Positions 8,750-17,016 of a stretch of 64,000 bases of DNA are shown piece after piece. This stretch comes from Flavobacterium palustre (GTDB taxonomy: Bacteria > Bacteroidota > Bacteroidia > Flavobacteriales > Flavobacteriaceae), in contig NZ_BMGA01000005.1 in the NCBI RefSeq assembly GCF_014639535.1, positions 135,455-199,454 of the forward strand. Reading direction: 5' to 3'. Under the pieces are notes generated by a model that was given only the letters and a program-made list of their open reading frames with translations, ran no database searches and had not been told where the DNA came from. Numbering within the stretch: position 1 is the first letter of the stretch; each line of letters begins with the position of its first letter. Position numbers and translations under genes: made by a program.

Positions 8750-9538
8750 ATGAAACACATCAAAAAGAAATTTCTATTTCATGAATTTTTACAGAATAAA
8801 GATGATGAAAAAATATTTAAAAATGATTTTGAAGAAATTCCATTACCACAGAATATAGACTCTCAAAAAATTTTAAAAGCCGCGAAAGGGCATGTTGGTA
8901 TTATAAAACGTAACAATGAAGAAAATATATTTAGTATGGTTTATAATGATAATGGAACATACTGTATGATTCCTGTTCCAGATTTTTCATTAATGAATTT
9001 TAACCAAGCATACAAATATAATATTGATAGAAAAGAACTTCGAAAAGAGTTAATGAAGCACTTTAAAGATTTAAATAGCGAAGAATACAAAAATTTTGCA
9101 TTTGCCTATGAATTCCAAGGTTGTGCAAGTGCATGTATAATAATGTTATTCACATCGATAGAATGTTTTGTAAACGATATAATCCCAGCCGACTTTCAAT
9201 ATATTATTTCTGACACAAAACGTACAGAAATATACAACAAAGAGCAAATTCAAGAATTTATTCCATTCATGGATAAATTAAAAAAAGTTTTACCACAAGC
9301 TCTTGGAAAAGATTTTTTTTCGAAACCAACTCCTTCCACTTCACATATATATAATCTTAAAGAGTTACGAAATGATATTGTCCATACAAAATCTGACTTA
9401 ACTGGACAAAATCATGCTGACATCTTAAAAAAATTATTAAACTTCAAATATGATGAAACATTCAAAGCAATATCTTTATATTTTAATTTCTACAAAGAAG
9501 GCTTTGTTGAAGATTGTCCTTGCGATGAGATGTGGTAA
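8750..9538 (+). CDS. Orphan HEPN-type protein
   Basis: The 262-residue protein is not a family I can name. Near its end is LKELRNDIVHTK, in which R207-N-D-I-V-H212 fits the R-x4-H motif of HEPN RNases (and of related non-catalytic HEPN proteins). The preceding helical part (GCASACIIMLFTSIECFVNDII) resembles other HEPN bundles. An ATG at 8750 is preferred over an in-frame TTG at 8744. DNA composition is low in G+C (15 of 60 bases at 8941-9000, against 25 of 60 in mtaB at 7681-7740), which suggests acquisition. No partner nucleotidyltransferase is next to it. Confidence 0.65.
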   Translation: MKHIKKKFLFHEFLQNKDDEKIFKNDFEEIPLPQNIDSQKILKAAKGHVGIIKRNNEENIFSMVYNDNGTYCMIPVPDFSLMNFNQAYKYNIDRKELRKELMKHFKDLNSEEYKNFAFAYEFQGCASACIIMLFTSIECFVNDIIPADFQYIISDTKRTEIYNKEQIQEFIPFMDKLKKVLPQALGKDFFSKPTPSTSHIYNLKELRNDIVHTKSDLTGQNHADILKKLLNFKYDETFKAISLYFNFYKEGFVEDCPCDEMW

Positions 9539-9583
9539 AACAGCATTATTTCTTTGATATATCATTACCCACATAACTAAAAA

Positions 9584-9641
9584 AACCATTAAGAAATCAA
9601 GATTAAGAACTACTCTTAAATACCTTAATTTCTTAATGGTT
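9584..9641. repeat. Palindromic repeat, AACCATTAAG family, copy 3 (convergent gene ends)
   Basis: AACCATTAAGAAATCAAG (9584-9601) pairs with CTTAATTTCTTAATGGTT (9624-9641) with one mismatch. It lies between the ends of the HEPN-type gene and the leftward HAD gene. Confidence 0.8.
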
Positions 9642-9662
9642 CAAAAAAATGATAAAAACCGT

Positions 9663-10460
9663 TTAAGCCAAAATAAATCGCTGGATAACCTCAGCCACAC
9701 CGTGATTGTTATTTGAAGCTACAACCACATTGCCTTTGTCTCTTAAATGCGCATCCACATTATCAACCCAAACGCCTAATCCGGCATATTCAATCATCGA
9801 TAAATCGTTACCTGCATTCCCCACCGCAATTACTTCTTCTTGTAAAATGTTTAATTTATCGGCTAAGAATTTCACGCTGGCGCCTTTATCAATTCCGGTT
9901 TGAGCCGCTTCCAGGAAAAAAGGTTTCGACATACACACACTCAAATGCGGCATCGTTGCTTTTAAATCTTCTTCTACTTCTTTCAAATAGCTCGGTTCTT
10001 CCAGCAAAATACATTTAATCGCCGCCGATTGTACTCGTTCTTTAAAATTAGGAACAACCTCGTGTTCTAAACCGGTAATATTTACCTCAACATCAATATA
10101 TTCTGAGTGAGTTTCACTGATTACTTTTCCGTCTAGATACGTAATAATATGCGTATTTTTTTCTTTGCTGTAATCATACAAAGTATGAATTTGCTCCTGC
10201 GTCAGACTTTGTTCAAAAATGACTTCGTTTGTTTTCAAATCAGTGATTACTGCTCCGTTAAACGAAATCATATAGGAATCCATCAATCCCAAATCCTTAG
10301 CATATTCAATCATCGCCGGCGTTGGACGTCCGGAAGCAAGAATTACCTGTATGCCTTTTTCTTTGGCTTTTTCTAACATCGTTCTATTCTCAACTGAGAT
10401 TTCATGGTCATCATTCAACAGGGTATCATCCATGTCAAGAACTAACATTTTGTATTTCAT
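9663..10460 (-). CDS. HAD-IIB (Cof-type) phosphatase
   Basis: The 265-residue protein is a Cof-like HAD hydrolase of the YidA/YbiV type. Motif I is LVLDMDDTLLNDD near residue 9, motif II LASGRPTP, and motif IV GNAGNDLSMIEYAG. A mobile cap domain sits between. These enzymes hydrolyse phosphosugars and nucleotide or flavin phosphates, so the substrate is not assignable. Motif IV is usually GDxxND; here GNAGND has Asn in place of the first Asp, which may weaken Mg binding. Confidence 0.88.
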   Translation of the reverse strand: MKYKMLVLDMDDTLLNDDHEISVENRTMLEKAKEKGIQVILASGRPTPAMIEYAKDLGLMDSYMISFNGAVITDLKTNEVIFEQSLTQEQIHTLYDYSKEKNTHIITYLDGKVISETHSEYIDVEVNITGLEHEVVPNFKERVQSAAIKCILLEEPSYLKEVEEDLKATMPHLSVCMSKPFFLEAAQTGIDKGASVKFLADKLNILQEEVIAVGNAGNDLSMIEYAGLGVWVDNVDAHLRDKGNVVVASNNNHGVAEVIQRFILA

Positions 10461-10521
10461 CTTTATTCTTTATAATTAAACACATCGCGATTTCGCTCGA
10501 TGGGTCATTCCAATTACTATT

Positions 10522-10815
10522 TTATTTTTTAAATTGATCTTGTCTCGTATCAAAAATTTGAAGGATTCTAATCTCCGTTTCCGAATGGATTTTATAAATA
10601 ATTTTATAATCCCTGACAATCATTCTTCTAAAAGGTTCTCCTAAAAATTCATCCTCCTGATATTGCTCCACAAAGTGAATATTTTTACTTTGAGCAACAA
10701 TATCGTTAATAACATTTTTAGCTCCTTGTGGTGATTGTATTCGGATAAATTCGAAGATGAGTTTTAAATCTGCCTTAGCCTGATTATCCCAAAGTATCGT
10801 AATTGGTTTTTGCAT
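10522..10815 (-). CDS. RelE/ParE-type toxin
   Basis: The 97-residue protein has the RelE/ParE fold signature: an N-terminal strand (ITILWDNQAKADL), two helices and a C-terminal sheet with FRRMIVRDYKIIYKI and EIRILQIFDTRQD. The final IFDTRQD is common in ParE-type toxins, which inhibit gyrase or cleave mRNA. It starts 1 base after the stop of the antitoxin gene, so translation is likely coupled. Which target it has cannot be told. Confidence 0.85.
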   Translation of the reverse strand: MQKPITILWDNQAKADLKLIFEFIRIQSPQGAKNVINDIVAQSKNIHFVEQYQEDEFLGEPFRRMIVRDYKIIYKIHSETEIRILQIFDTRQDQFKK

Positions 10816-10816
10816 T

Positions 10817-11062
10817 TTACCAATTTTCTATTTCCTTTTCTAAATCTTCAATTGTAGTATAGTTGCCAGAAGTAATTCGTCCATCGGCTTCTTTAACCAT
10901 GTTAATATATTCTTCTTTATCTACCGGATAGCCACTAATAGTATGGGCAACGGCTTCTTTATCTAAAACTGTTTTTAGCGCCATTACTTTTTTAAGTTTA
11001 CTTTCATCGTTAATATGAAGTAACCAATCCATCAATTCTATTTTTTTTGCAGCTAAATCCAT
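10817..11062 (-). CDS. Antitoxin of the RelE/ParE pair
   Basis: With the ATG at 11062, the protein has 81 residues. It is short, acidic at the C-terminus (TIEDLEKEIENW) and predicted helical, and lies directly upstream of the toxin gene, the usual antitoxin-first order. An in-frame start at 11092 adds ten residues, but DLAAKKIELMDWLLHI is a more natural N-terminus. No clear ribbon-helix-helix motif was found, so DNA binding is unproven. It probably represses its own operon. Confidence 0.75.
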   Translation of the reverse strand: MDLAAKKIELMDWLLHINDESKLKKVMALKTVLDKEAVAHTISGYPVDKEEYINMVKEADGRITSGNYTTIEDLEKEIENW

Positions 11063-11095
11063 TGTAGCATTATTAGAATAACAAATATACAAATT

Positions 11096-11314
11096 TTAAA
11101 TATTCAATCTAAACTCCTCAATAACAGGATTAGCCTTAGCAAAATCAGTTTCCTGAATAAACAATTCTACTGCCGAACCTGAACTGCCAAAACCCGCTAA
11201 TCTGGCCGATTGAATATTATCTTTTATTATTGTATCAACACCTGCCGCTTCTATTTTTTCTTTTAAAGCCAAAGCCAATACTTCACTTCCCGAAAACACT
11301 TTCATTAATCCCAT
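11096..11314 (-). CDS. DUF2007 domain protein (putative signal-transducing protein)
   Basis: The 72-residue protein shows the DUF2007 pattern: KVFSGSEVLALALKEKIEAAGVDTIIKDN, then AVELFIQETDFAKANPVIEEF. The fold resembles PII-like small regulators. Function is unknown. It ends just before the antitoxin gene and is preceded at 19 bases by the DEAD-box-like gene, all on the minus strand. Confidence 0.8.
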   Translation of the reverse strand: MGLMKVFSGSEVLALALKEKIEAAGVDTIIKDNIQSARLAGFGSSGSAVELFIQETDFAKANPVIEEFRLNI

Positions 11315-11333
11315 GCTACTTTTTTTATATGTT

Positions 11334-12017
11334 TTATTCTTCCTCTGTGTCGTTTTCTTCTTCGTCTAAGTCTTCTTCTTCGAAATCGTATTCATCTTCA
11401 TTGTATTCAAAATCAAAAACTTCAGGATCTTCCATCATTTTGTAAGCCAAAGTTTCTATTCTTTCTGTTAACTGATCTCCAAAAATAATACGTTGCGTTT
11501 TGGCAATACTATTCGAAATACGCATGATTTTAGTTTCATGTCGCAATTTCAAAATCGGATTTGCATCATCAAGAATAAACATTTTCAAGCGGTTTACGTT
11601 ATAACCGGCAGTAGAAAACATATCGCTCAATTTGTTTGGTGTACCAATTAAAACATCGATTCCGGTAGAAACATAATTTTTATCATAATCCATATCACCT
11701 TTGTCATGAACGCCATAAACCTCAAGATTGCTGTATTTGCCGTACTTTTCAAACAGCACTTCCATTTCCAGAACCTTGGCTTTATCCTCCACAATAATCA
11801 AAGCTCTTGGCGATTCTTCAGTTGCTCCAATCAATCGCTGAATCACATTCAACACAATTGTAGTGGTTTTTCCATCTCCATCAGGAGCAATTACAATACA
11901 GTCTACACCACTTTTTATGGTCGAAAAAGTCTCTTGTTGCAAATCATTGGCTTCTGTTAAGCCGTTTTCAATTAATGCCTGCTGTAACTTTTCGTTTATT
12001 TTTTTTAGTTTCATCAT
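11334..12017 (-). CDS. Degenerate DEAD-box-like protein, single RecA domain
   Basis: The 227-residue protein aligns with the first RecA domain of DEAD-box RNA helicases: a Q-motif-like DLQQETF, motif I APDGDGKTT, a TPGRL-like GTPNKL and motif II LDDANPIL in place of DEAD. The motif III SAT is replaced (IIFGD). There is no second RecA domain. The C-terminal ~25 residues are almost all Asp/Glu. Helicase activity is unlikely; ATP binding is possible. It could be a regulator or RNA-binding relic. The stop is clear and there is no continuation in another frame that I could find. Confidence 0.7.
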   Translation of the reverse strand: MMKLKKINEKLQQALIENGLTEANDLQQETFSTIKSGVDCIVIAPDGDGKTTTIVLNVIQRLIGATEESPRALIIVEDKAKVLEMEVLFEKYGKYSNLEVYGVHDKGDMDYDKNYVSTGIDVLIGTPNKLSDMFSTAGYNVNRLKMFILDDANPILKLRHETKIMRISNSIAKTQRIIFGDQLTERIETLAYKMMEDPEVFDFEYNEDEYDFEEEDLDEEENDTEEE

Positions 12018-12018
12018 T

Positions 12019-12105
12019 TATGATTGAAAGATTAAAAAATTGAAAAATTGAAAAATTACAACCAAGGCAGAATCTTTAAATCTTTAAATTTTTAAATCAT
12101 TAAAT
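12019..12105. repeat. AT-rich inverted repeat between genes
   Basis: Left units (gattaaaaaattgaaaaattg) and right units (aatctttaaatctttaaatt) are imperfect inverted copies of a simple ATT/AAA motif. It may be a terminator of the sigma-54 activator gene or a repeat. Confidence 0.4.
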
Positions 12106-12115
12106 TTATTTTCAA

Positions 12116-13279
12116 TTATTTAGAAGCAAACAGCTTCACATCGTTTTCTGATATTTGGCTTCCGCCAAGGATAATCAAACGCTCCACCACATTGCGCAAT
12201 TCACGGATATTTCCTGTCCAGTCGTATTCTTGTAATAATTTGATTGCGTCATCCGAAAATTTCTTAACGGCATTTCCTTGTTCCGAAGCGATTTTTTCGG
12301 CAAAATGAGTCACTAATAATGGAATATCTTCGCGTCTATCATTCAGCGAAGGTACTTTAATTAAAATTACCGCCAATCGATGGTACAAATCCTCACGGAA
12401 ACGTCCCTCTTCGATTTCTTTTTTCAAATCTTTATTAGTCGCCGCCACTACTCGTACATCCACTTTAATGTCCTTATCAGCACCTACTCTGGTAATGATA
12501 TTTTCCTGCAAAGCCCGTAATACTTTGGCCTGAGCCGAAAGACTCATATCACCAATTTCATCCAGAAAAATAGTTCCTTTATCGGCTGCTTCAAATTTTC
12601 CGGCACGATCTTTTACCGCAGAAGTAAAAGCACCTTTAACATGACCGAACAATTCACTTTCAATTAATTCAGAAGGAATCGCGGCACAGTTCACTTCGAT
12701 TAAAGGGAAAGCAGCACGTTCACTTTTTTCATGCAATTGATGGGCTACTAATTCTTTTCCGGTTCCGTTAGGTCCGGTAATAAGTACCCGCGCCTCGGTT
12801 TGAGCTACTTTATCAATCATCACTTTGATATGATTAATAGCTTCGCTTTCGCCAATCATCTCATAGTTTTTACTAACTTTTTTCTTCAGAATTTTATTCT
12901 CAACTACCAGTTGTTTTCTGTCTAAAGCATTGCGAACCGTATTCAGTAAACGATTCAAATCCGGCGGTTTCGATATATAATCAAAAGCGCCTAAACGCAT
13001 CGCCTGAATAGCCGTTTCCATATCGCCATGACCGGAAATCATCACCATCGGAATTTCTGGCTTTATCTTTTTGACTTCTTCCAATAATTCGACACCATCC
13101 ATTTTAGGCATTTTGATATCGCATAAAACCAAATCAAAATCGTTATTTTTTATTTTTTCGTAGCCCGAAACACCGTCTTCTGCTTCTTCTACCTGATAAC
13201 TGTCATTCTCTTCCGAAAGGATTTTAGTAAGCACTCTTCTGATAGCAGCTTCGTCTTCGATAATTAATATTTTGCTCAT
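12116..13279 (-). CDS. Sigma-54-dependent response regulator lacking a Fis-type DNA-binding domain
   Basis: The 387-residue protein has a receiver domain with the phospho-acceptor Asp54 (DFDLVLCDIKMP). A AAA+ domain follows, with Walker A TGPNGTGKE and Walker B GTIFLDEIGD. The sigma-54 contact loop reads GAFTSA where GAFTGA is usual. The protein ends right after the AAA lid (IRELRNVVERLIILGGSQISENDVKLFASK), about 60-80 residues short of NtrC-type regulators. No Fis-type helix-turn-helix is present. No histidine kinase gene is adjacent. Confidence 0.88.
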   Translation of the reverse strand: MSKILIIEDEAAIRRVLTKILSEENDSYQVEEAEDGVSGYEKIKNNDFDLVLCDIKMPKMDGVELLEEVKKIKPEIPMVMISGHGDMETAIQAMRLGAFDYISKPPDLNRLLNTVRNALDRKQLVVENKILKKKVSKNYEMIGESEAINHIKVMIDKVAQTEARVLITGPNGTGKELVAHQLHEKSERAAFPLIEVNCAAIPSELIESELFGHVKGAFTSAVKDRAGKFEAADKGTIFLDEIGDMSLSAQAKVLRALQENIITRVGADKDIKVDVRVVAATNKDLKKEIEEGRFREDLYHRLAVILIKVPSLNDRREDIPLLVTHFAEKIASEQGNAVKKFSDDAIKLLQEYDWTGNIRELRNVVERLIILGGSQISENDVKLFASK

Positions 13280-13361
13280 ATTTTTTTAAATTCTGAGGTT
13301 CTAAGTTACTAAGATTCTGAGTCCTTTTTTAAAAACAGCTAAAAAAATTAGCATCTTCTAA

Positions 13362-14678
13362 TTAATATTTTAACCAACGGTATAATTCTTTCCAACTTGG
13401 TTTTTTCCCGTACATCAATATTCCTACTCGGTATATTTTAGCAGCAAACCAAACTACTAACAAGAATGTTCCAAACAATAATGCAATTGAAATGGCCAAC
13501 TGCCACCACGGCACTCCAAAAGGAATGCGCATTAACATTACGATTGGCGAAGTGAGCGGAATCATCGAAAAAGCAACTGCAATTGTACTATTAGGATCAT
13601 TAACTACGCTGAAAAAACCAACATAAACACTCAACATTAAAGGTATTATTACAGGTAAAAGAAACTGTTGCGAATCGGTTTGATTATCTACAGCGGCACC
13701 AATAGCTGCATAAAAAGAACTATATAAAAAATAGCCTCCAATGAAATAAACCACAAAACCAATCAAAATGCTGGCAATAGGTAAATTCCATAATTCTTTG
13801 ATAAACAACTGAGCGGTTCCGGTAAATTCGGTCTGTGAATGTTCCATCAACGCAGGCGATAAATTAGCCGACGGACCTACATTTACTCCAAAAAATGCCG
13901 AAGCAGCAAACAACAACGATAATCCTATAATTACCCAAATAGTAAATTGTAAAATCCCTGCTAATGATGTACCAATAATTTTACCAATCATCAATTGGAA
14001 AGGCTTTACCGAAGAAATGATAATCTCTATGATTCGGTTTGTTTTTTCCTCAATCACTGATCGCATGACCATATTTCCATAAATAATAATAAACATCATG
14101 ATTAGGTAACCAAAAGCACCTCCAATGGCTATTTTAGCTTCGTTCAATCCTTTTAACCCTTGTTCACCGGATGTTTTTGCAATATTGACATTGACATGAG
14201 CCTGCGCTTTTTTTATAGCCAAAGTATCCAAATGCGCATTTTCCAGATTGATTTTGGTTAGTTTTTTAGCAATAATACCCTGAATATTTTCAATAAACGA
14301 AATACTCGGACTCCCATTAGAAATAAATTCGATTTTGTTTTCTAAATCAGTTACAGCAGCCGTTTTGGGAATAAGTAATAATCCTTCGTAACCATTATTA
14401 GCAATACTGTCTTTCAGGAACTGACTGTCAATTTGCGATAAATCCAGATATTTATATTGGTCGTCTTCTTTATTCTGAGCAATAAATTCCTTTGCAAACA
14501 AACCGGTTTCGTCATGAATAGCTACTCGCTTCACATCGGCTTTCATAGAACTCAAATAGCCTATAAATACAGCCACTGCCACAAATAACAGTGGACTTAA
14601 AAAGGTCATTACAATAAAGGATTTATTGCGCACCTTGGCAAAAAATTCTCTTTTTATAATCAGTGATATTATACTCAT
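13362..14678 (-). CDS. ABC-2 type transporter permease (NatB-like)
   Basis: The 438-residue membrane protein has one N-terminal helix (residues ~20-45), a large periplasmic loop (~50-185), then five or six helices to the C-terminus. KTNRIIEIIISSVKPFQLMIGKIIG matches ABC-2 permeases. The adjacent ATPase gene, 5' on the same strand, completes an export system of the NatAB type. Substrate unknown; NatAB exporters move Na+ or drugs. Confidence 0.87.
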   Translation of the reverse strand: MSIISLIIKREFFAKVRNKSFIVMTFLSPLLFVAVAVFIGYLSSMKADVKRVAIHDETGLFAKEFIAQNKEDDQYKYLDLSQIDSQFLKDSIANNGYEGLLLIPKTAAVTDLENKIEFISNGSPSISFIENIQGIIAKKLTKINLENAHLDTLAIKKAQAHVNVNIAKTSGEQGLKGLNEAKIAIGGAFGYLIMMFIIIYGNMVMRSVIEEKTNRIIEIIISSVKPFQLMIGKIIGTSLAGILQFTIWVIIGLSLLFAASAFFGVNVGPSANLSPALMEHSQTEFTGTAQLFIKELWNLPIASILIGFVVYFIGGYFLYSSFYAAIGAAVDNQTDSQQFLLPVIIPLMLSVYVGFFSVVNDPNSTIAVAFSMIPLTSPIVMLMRIPFGVPWWQLAISIALLFGTFLLVVWFAAKIYRVGILMYGKKPSWKELYRWLKY

Positions 14679-14681
14679 AAT

Positions 14682-14767
14682 TTAAAATATTCAATTCTCA
14701 AATTCCAAATTCCAATTACACTTCGACAAGTTCAGTGTGAGAATTGGAATTTGGAATTTTAAATATT
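14682..14767. repeat. Palindromic intergenic repeat, AAATTCCAA family, copy 2
   Basis: AAATTCCAAATTCCAATT pairs exactly with AATTGGAATTTGGAATTT (14742-14759). Between the arms is a small inner hairpin, cacttcgacaagttcagtg. The left side is inside the spacer between the two ABC genes, so transcription must pass through it. Confidence 0.8.
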
Positions 14768-14769
14768 GG

Positions 14770-15696
14770 TTATTGCTTTTCGGTTACTGATTGGATAAAA
14801 ATATCATGCACACTCGGAATTTTTTCAACGAAATGAGTGACTTGTCCGCGTTGGGTTATTAGATTTAATAATTCGTTAGGAAGCGCGTTACCAATTTGAA
14901 TTTCGAGTTTTAACTCTTTATTCAACGATTTAAAATTAGCCGGACTAACAGTGAATTTTTGAGTAATATCATACATCAAACCTTCCACATTATCGGTTAA
15001 AACACCTACTTCAAAACTATTTGTTTTATGTTGTCTTTTAACATCATCTAATTTGCCTTCGATTAATTTATTCGATTTATGAATCAAAGCAATGTGATCG
15101 CATAATTCTTCTACACTTTCCATACGATGAGTCGAAAATATTATCGTAGCACCTTCTTCTTTCAACGCCAATATTTCGTCTTTAATCACATTGGCATTTA
15201 CCGGGTCAAAACCGGAAAAAGGTTCGTCAAAAATCAACAACTTAGGCTTATGCAACACACAAACTACAAACTGAATTTTTTGCGCCATACCTTTAGAAAG
15301 CTCCTGAATTTTCTTGTTCCACCAGCCCTGAATTCCCAATCGGTCAAACCAGTATTCCAATTGTTTTTTGGCTTCAGCCTTTGATAAGCCTTTCATTTGT
15401 GCCAAATACAAACATTGTTCCCCCACTTTCATACTTTGGTACAAGCCTCTTTCTTCGGGAAGATAACCAATATATTGCACGTGTTTGGGTTGCAATTTTT
15501 CGCCATCCAAAATAACCTGACCGCTATCAGGCAGCGTAATTTGATTGATGATTCGAATAAGGGAAGTTTTTCCGGCACCATTAGGACCTAAAAGCCCATA
15601 AATACTGCCTTTAGGAACAGACAAAGATACTTCGTTAAGCGCTACGTAATCTCCATATTGCTTCACTACTTTATTGACTTCTAATAAGGTACTCAT
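14770..15696 (-). CDS. ABC transporter ATP-binding protein (NatA-like)
   Basis: Walker A is GLLGPNGAGKTS, the signature motif is LSKGMAQKIQ and Walker B is KLLIFDEPFSGFDP. A C-terminal region of ~80 residues follows the ATPase domain, typical of the CcmA/NatA group. An ATG at 15696 is chosen because the start further upstream (15723) is TTG and adds a charged stretch. It pairs with the permease gene that follows it. Confidence 0.88.
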   Translation of the reverse strand: MSTLLEVNKVVKQYGDYVALNEVSLSVPKGSIYGLLGPNGAGKTSLIRIINQITLPDSGQVILDGEKLQPKHVQYIGYLPEERGLYQSMKVGEQCLYLAQMKGLSKAEAKKQLEYWFDRLGIQGWWNKKIQELSKGMAQKIQFVVCVLHKPKLLIFDEPFSGFDPVNANVIKDEILALKEEGATIIFSTHRMESVEELCDHIALIHKSNKLIEGKLDDVKRQHKTNSFEVGVLTDNVEGLMYDITQKFTVSPANFKSLNKELKLEIQIGNALPNELLNLITQRGQVTHFVEKIPSVHDIFIQSVTEKQ

Positions 15697-15796
15697 GCTG
15701 ATTTTTTGAATTTGCTTCTTCAATTAGGCCTTTTCGACCTTGCGGCTGTAAAAGTAAATAATTACTACCTAAATCGATTACAATTGTTTCATAAAA

Positions 15797-15824
15797 AAAC
15801 CCATTCGCCTCAGCGAATGGGTTT
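15797..15824 (-). terminator. Rho-independent terminator of grpE-dnaJ
   Basis: AAACCCATTCGC, loop CTCA, GCGAATGGGTTT forms a perfect 12-bp stem, followed by a U-tract in the leftward transcript. It is 30 bases past the dnaJ stop. Confidence 0.85.
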
Positions 15825-15853
15825 ATAGTATAATTTTAGTTTATCTAAAAAGC

Positions 15854-16966
15854 TTAAGAAAACATATCTTTTACTTTCTCAAAAAACGATTTATCTGATT
15901 TTTCAGGATTTGGTGAAAAATTATCGTCTTCTAAGTTTTTCTCGAAGAATTGTTTTTGCTCTTTGTTCAATGTTTTAGGAGTCCAAACATTAACATGAAC
16001 CAACAAATCTCCGCTTCCGTATCCATTGATACTTGGAATACCTTTACCTTTTAATCGAAGGATTTTTCCGGATTGGATTCCTTCTTCTAATTTAATTCTT
16101 ACTTTACCATTGATCGCTTCAATATCTTTAGAAACTCCAAGAACAGCTTCAGGGAAACTTACATACAAATCGTAATGCAAATTCTCTCCTTCACGCTTCA
16201 GGAATTCGTGCTCTAACTCTTCGATAGCCACAATTAAATCTCCCGGAATACTGTTTCCAGGCGCATCGTTTCCTTTGTTAGAAACTTTCAATTGCATACC
16301 ATCAACCACACCGGCAGGAATTTTAATAGAAACGGTTTCGTCTTCTACGATCATTCCCTGAGCATCAGCGTTAGATGGTTTTTTATCTAAAATTTGACCG
16401 GAACCTCCACAGGCAGGACAAGTTGTCGCTGACTGCATTCTCCCTAAAATAGTATTCGTCACTCGCATTACCTGCCCCTGACCGTTACAGGTAGAACAAG
16501 TTTTGTAAGTAACTCCGGGAGCCTGAACTTTACGCTTTACTTTTACTTTTTTCTCAACTCCATTAGCAATTTCTTCCAAAGTCAATTTTACTTTGATACG
16601 TAAATTGCTTCCTTTAGCACGACGAACCCCGCCTCGGCTACCGCCTCCGCCAAATCCACCGAAACCGCCACCAAAAATATCACCAAACTGACTGAAAATA
16701 TCATCCATATTCATGTGATGACCTCCGCCAAATCCTCCGGAACCATCAAAAGCCTGATGTCCAAACTGGTCGTACTTTGCTTTTTTGTCAGGATCTCCTA
16801 AAACTTCATAAGCTTCTGCCGCCTCTTTGAACTTCTCTTCTGCCGATTTGTCTCCGGGATTTTTGTCAGGGTGAAACTCAATCGCTTTTTTTCTGTAGGC
16901 TTTCTTTATCGCCGCAGCATCCGCATTTTTAGAAACACCTAATATGTCGTAAAAATCTTTTTTCAT
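15854..16966 (-). CDS. dnaJ: Chaperone DnaJ with one zinc centre
   Basis: The 370-residue protein is the Hsp40 co-chaperone of DnaK. The J domain has HPD at residues 32-34, then a Gly/Phe-rich stretch (~77-110) and the C-terminal substrate domains. Only two of the four usual CxxCxGxG motifs are present: CSTCNGQG at 157 and CPACGGSG at 183. These correspond to the inner pair (zinc centre II); the outer pair (centre I) is missing. The J domain is intact, so DnaK stimulation is expected. It is downstream of grpE in one unit. Confidence 0.93.
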   Translation of the reverse strand: MKKDFYDILGVSKNADAAAIKKAYRKKAIEFHPDKNPGDKSAEEKFKEAAEAYEVLGDPDKKAKYDQFGHQAFDGSGGFGGGHHMNMDDIFSQFGDIFGGGFGGFGGGGSRGGVRRAKGSNLRIKVKLTLEEIANGVEKKVKVKRKVQAPGVTYKTCSTCNGQGQVMRVTNTILGRMQSATTCPACGGSGQILDKKPSNADAQGMIVEDETVSIKIPAGVVDGMQLKVSNKGNDAPGNSIPGDLIVAIEELEHEFLKREGENLHYDLYVSFPEAVLGVSKDIEAINGKVRIKLEEGIQSGKILRLKGKGIPSINGYGSGDLLVHVNVWTPKTLNKEQKQFFEKNLEDDNFSPNPEKSDKSFFEKVKDMFS

Positions 16967-17016
16967 TTGTATTTATTTTTTAAAAAATACACTTCAGTGC
17001 ATTTCTACTCCAGAAT

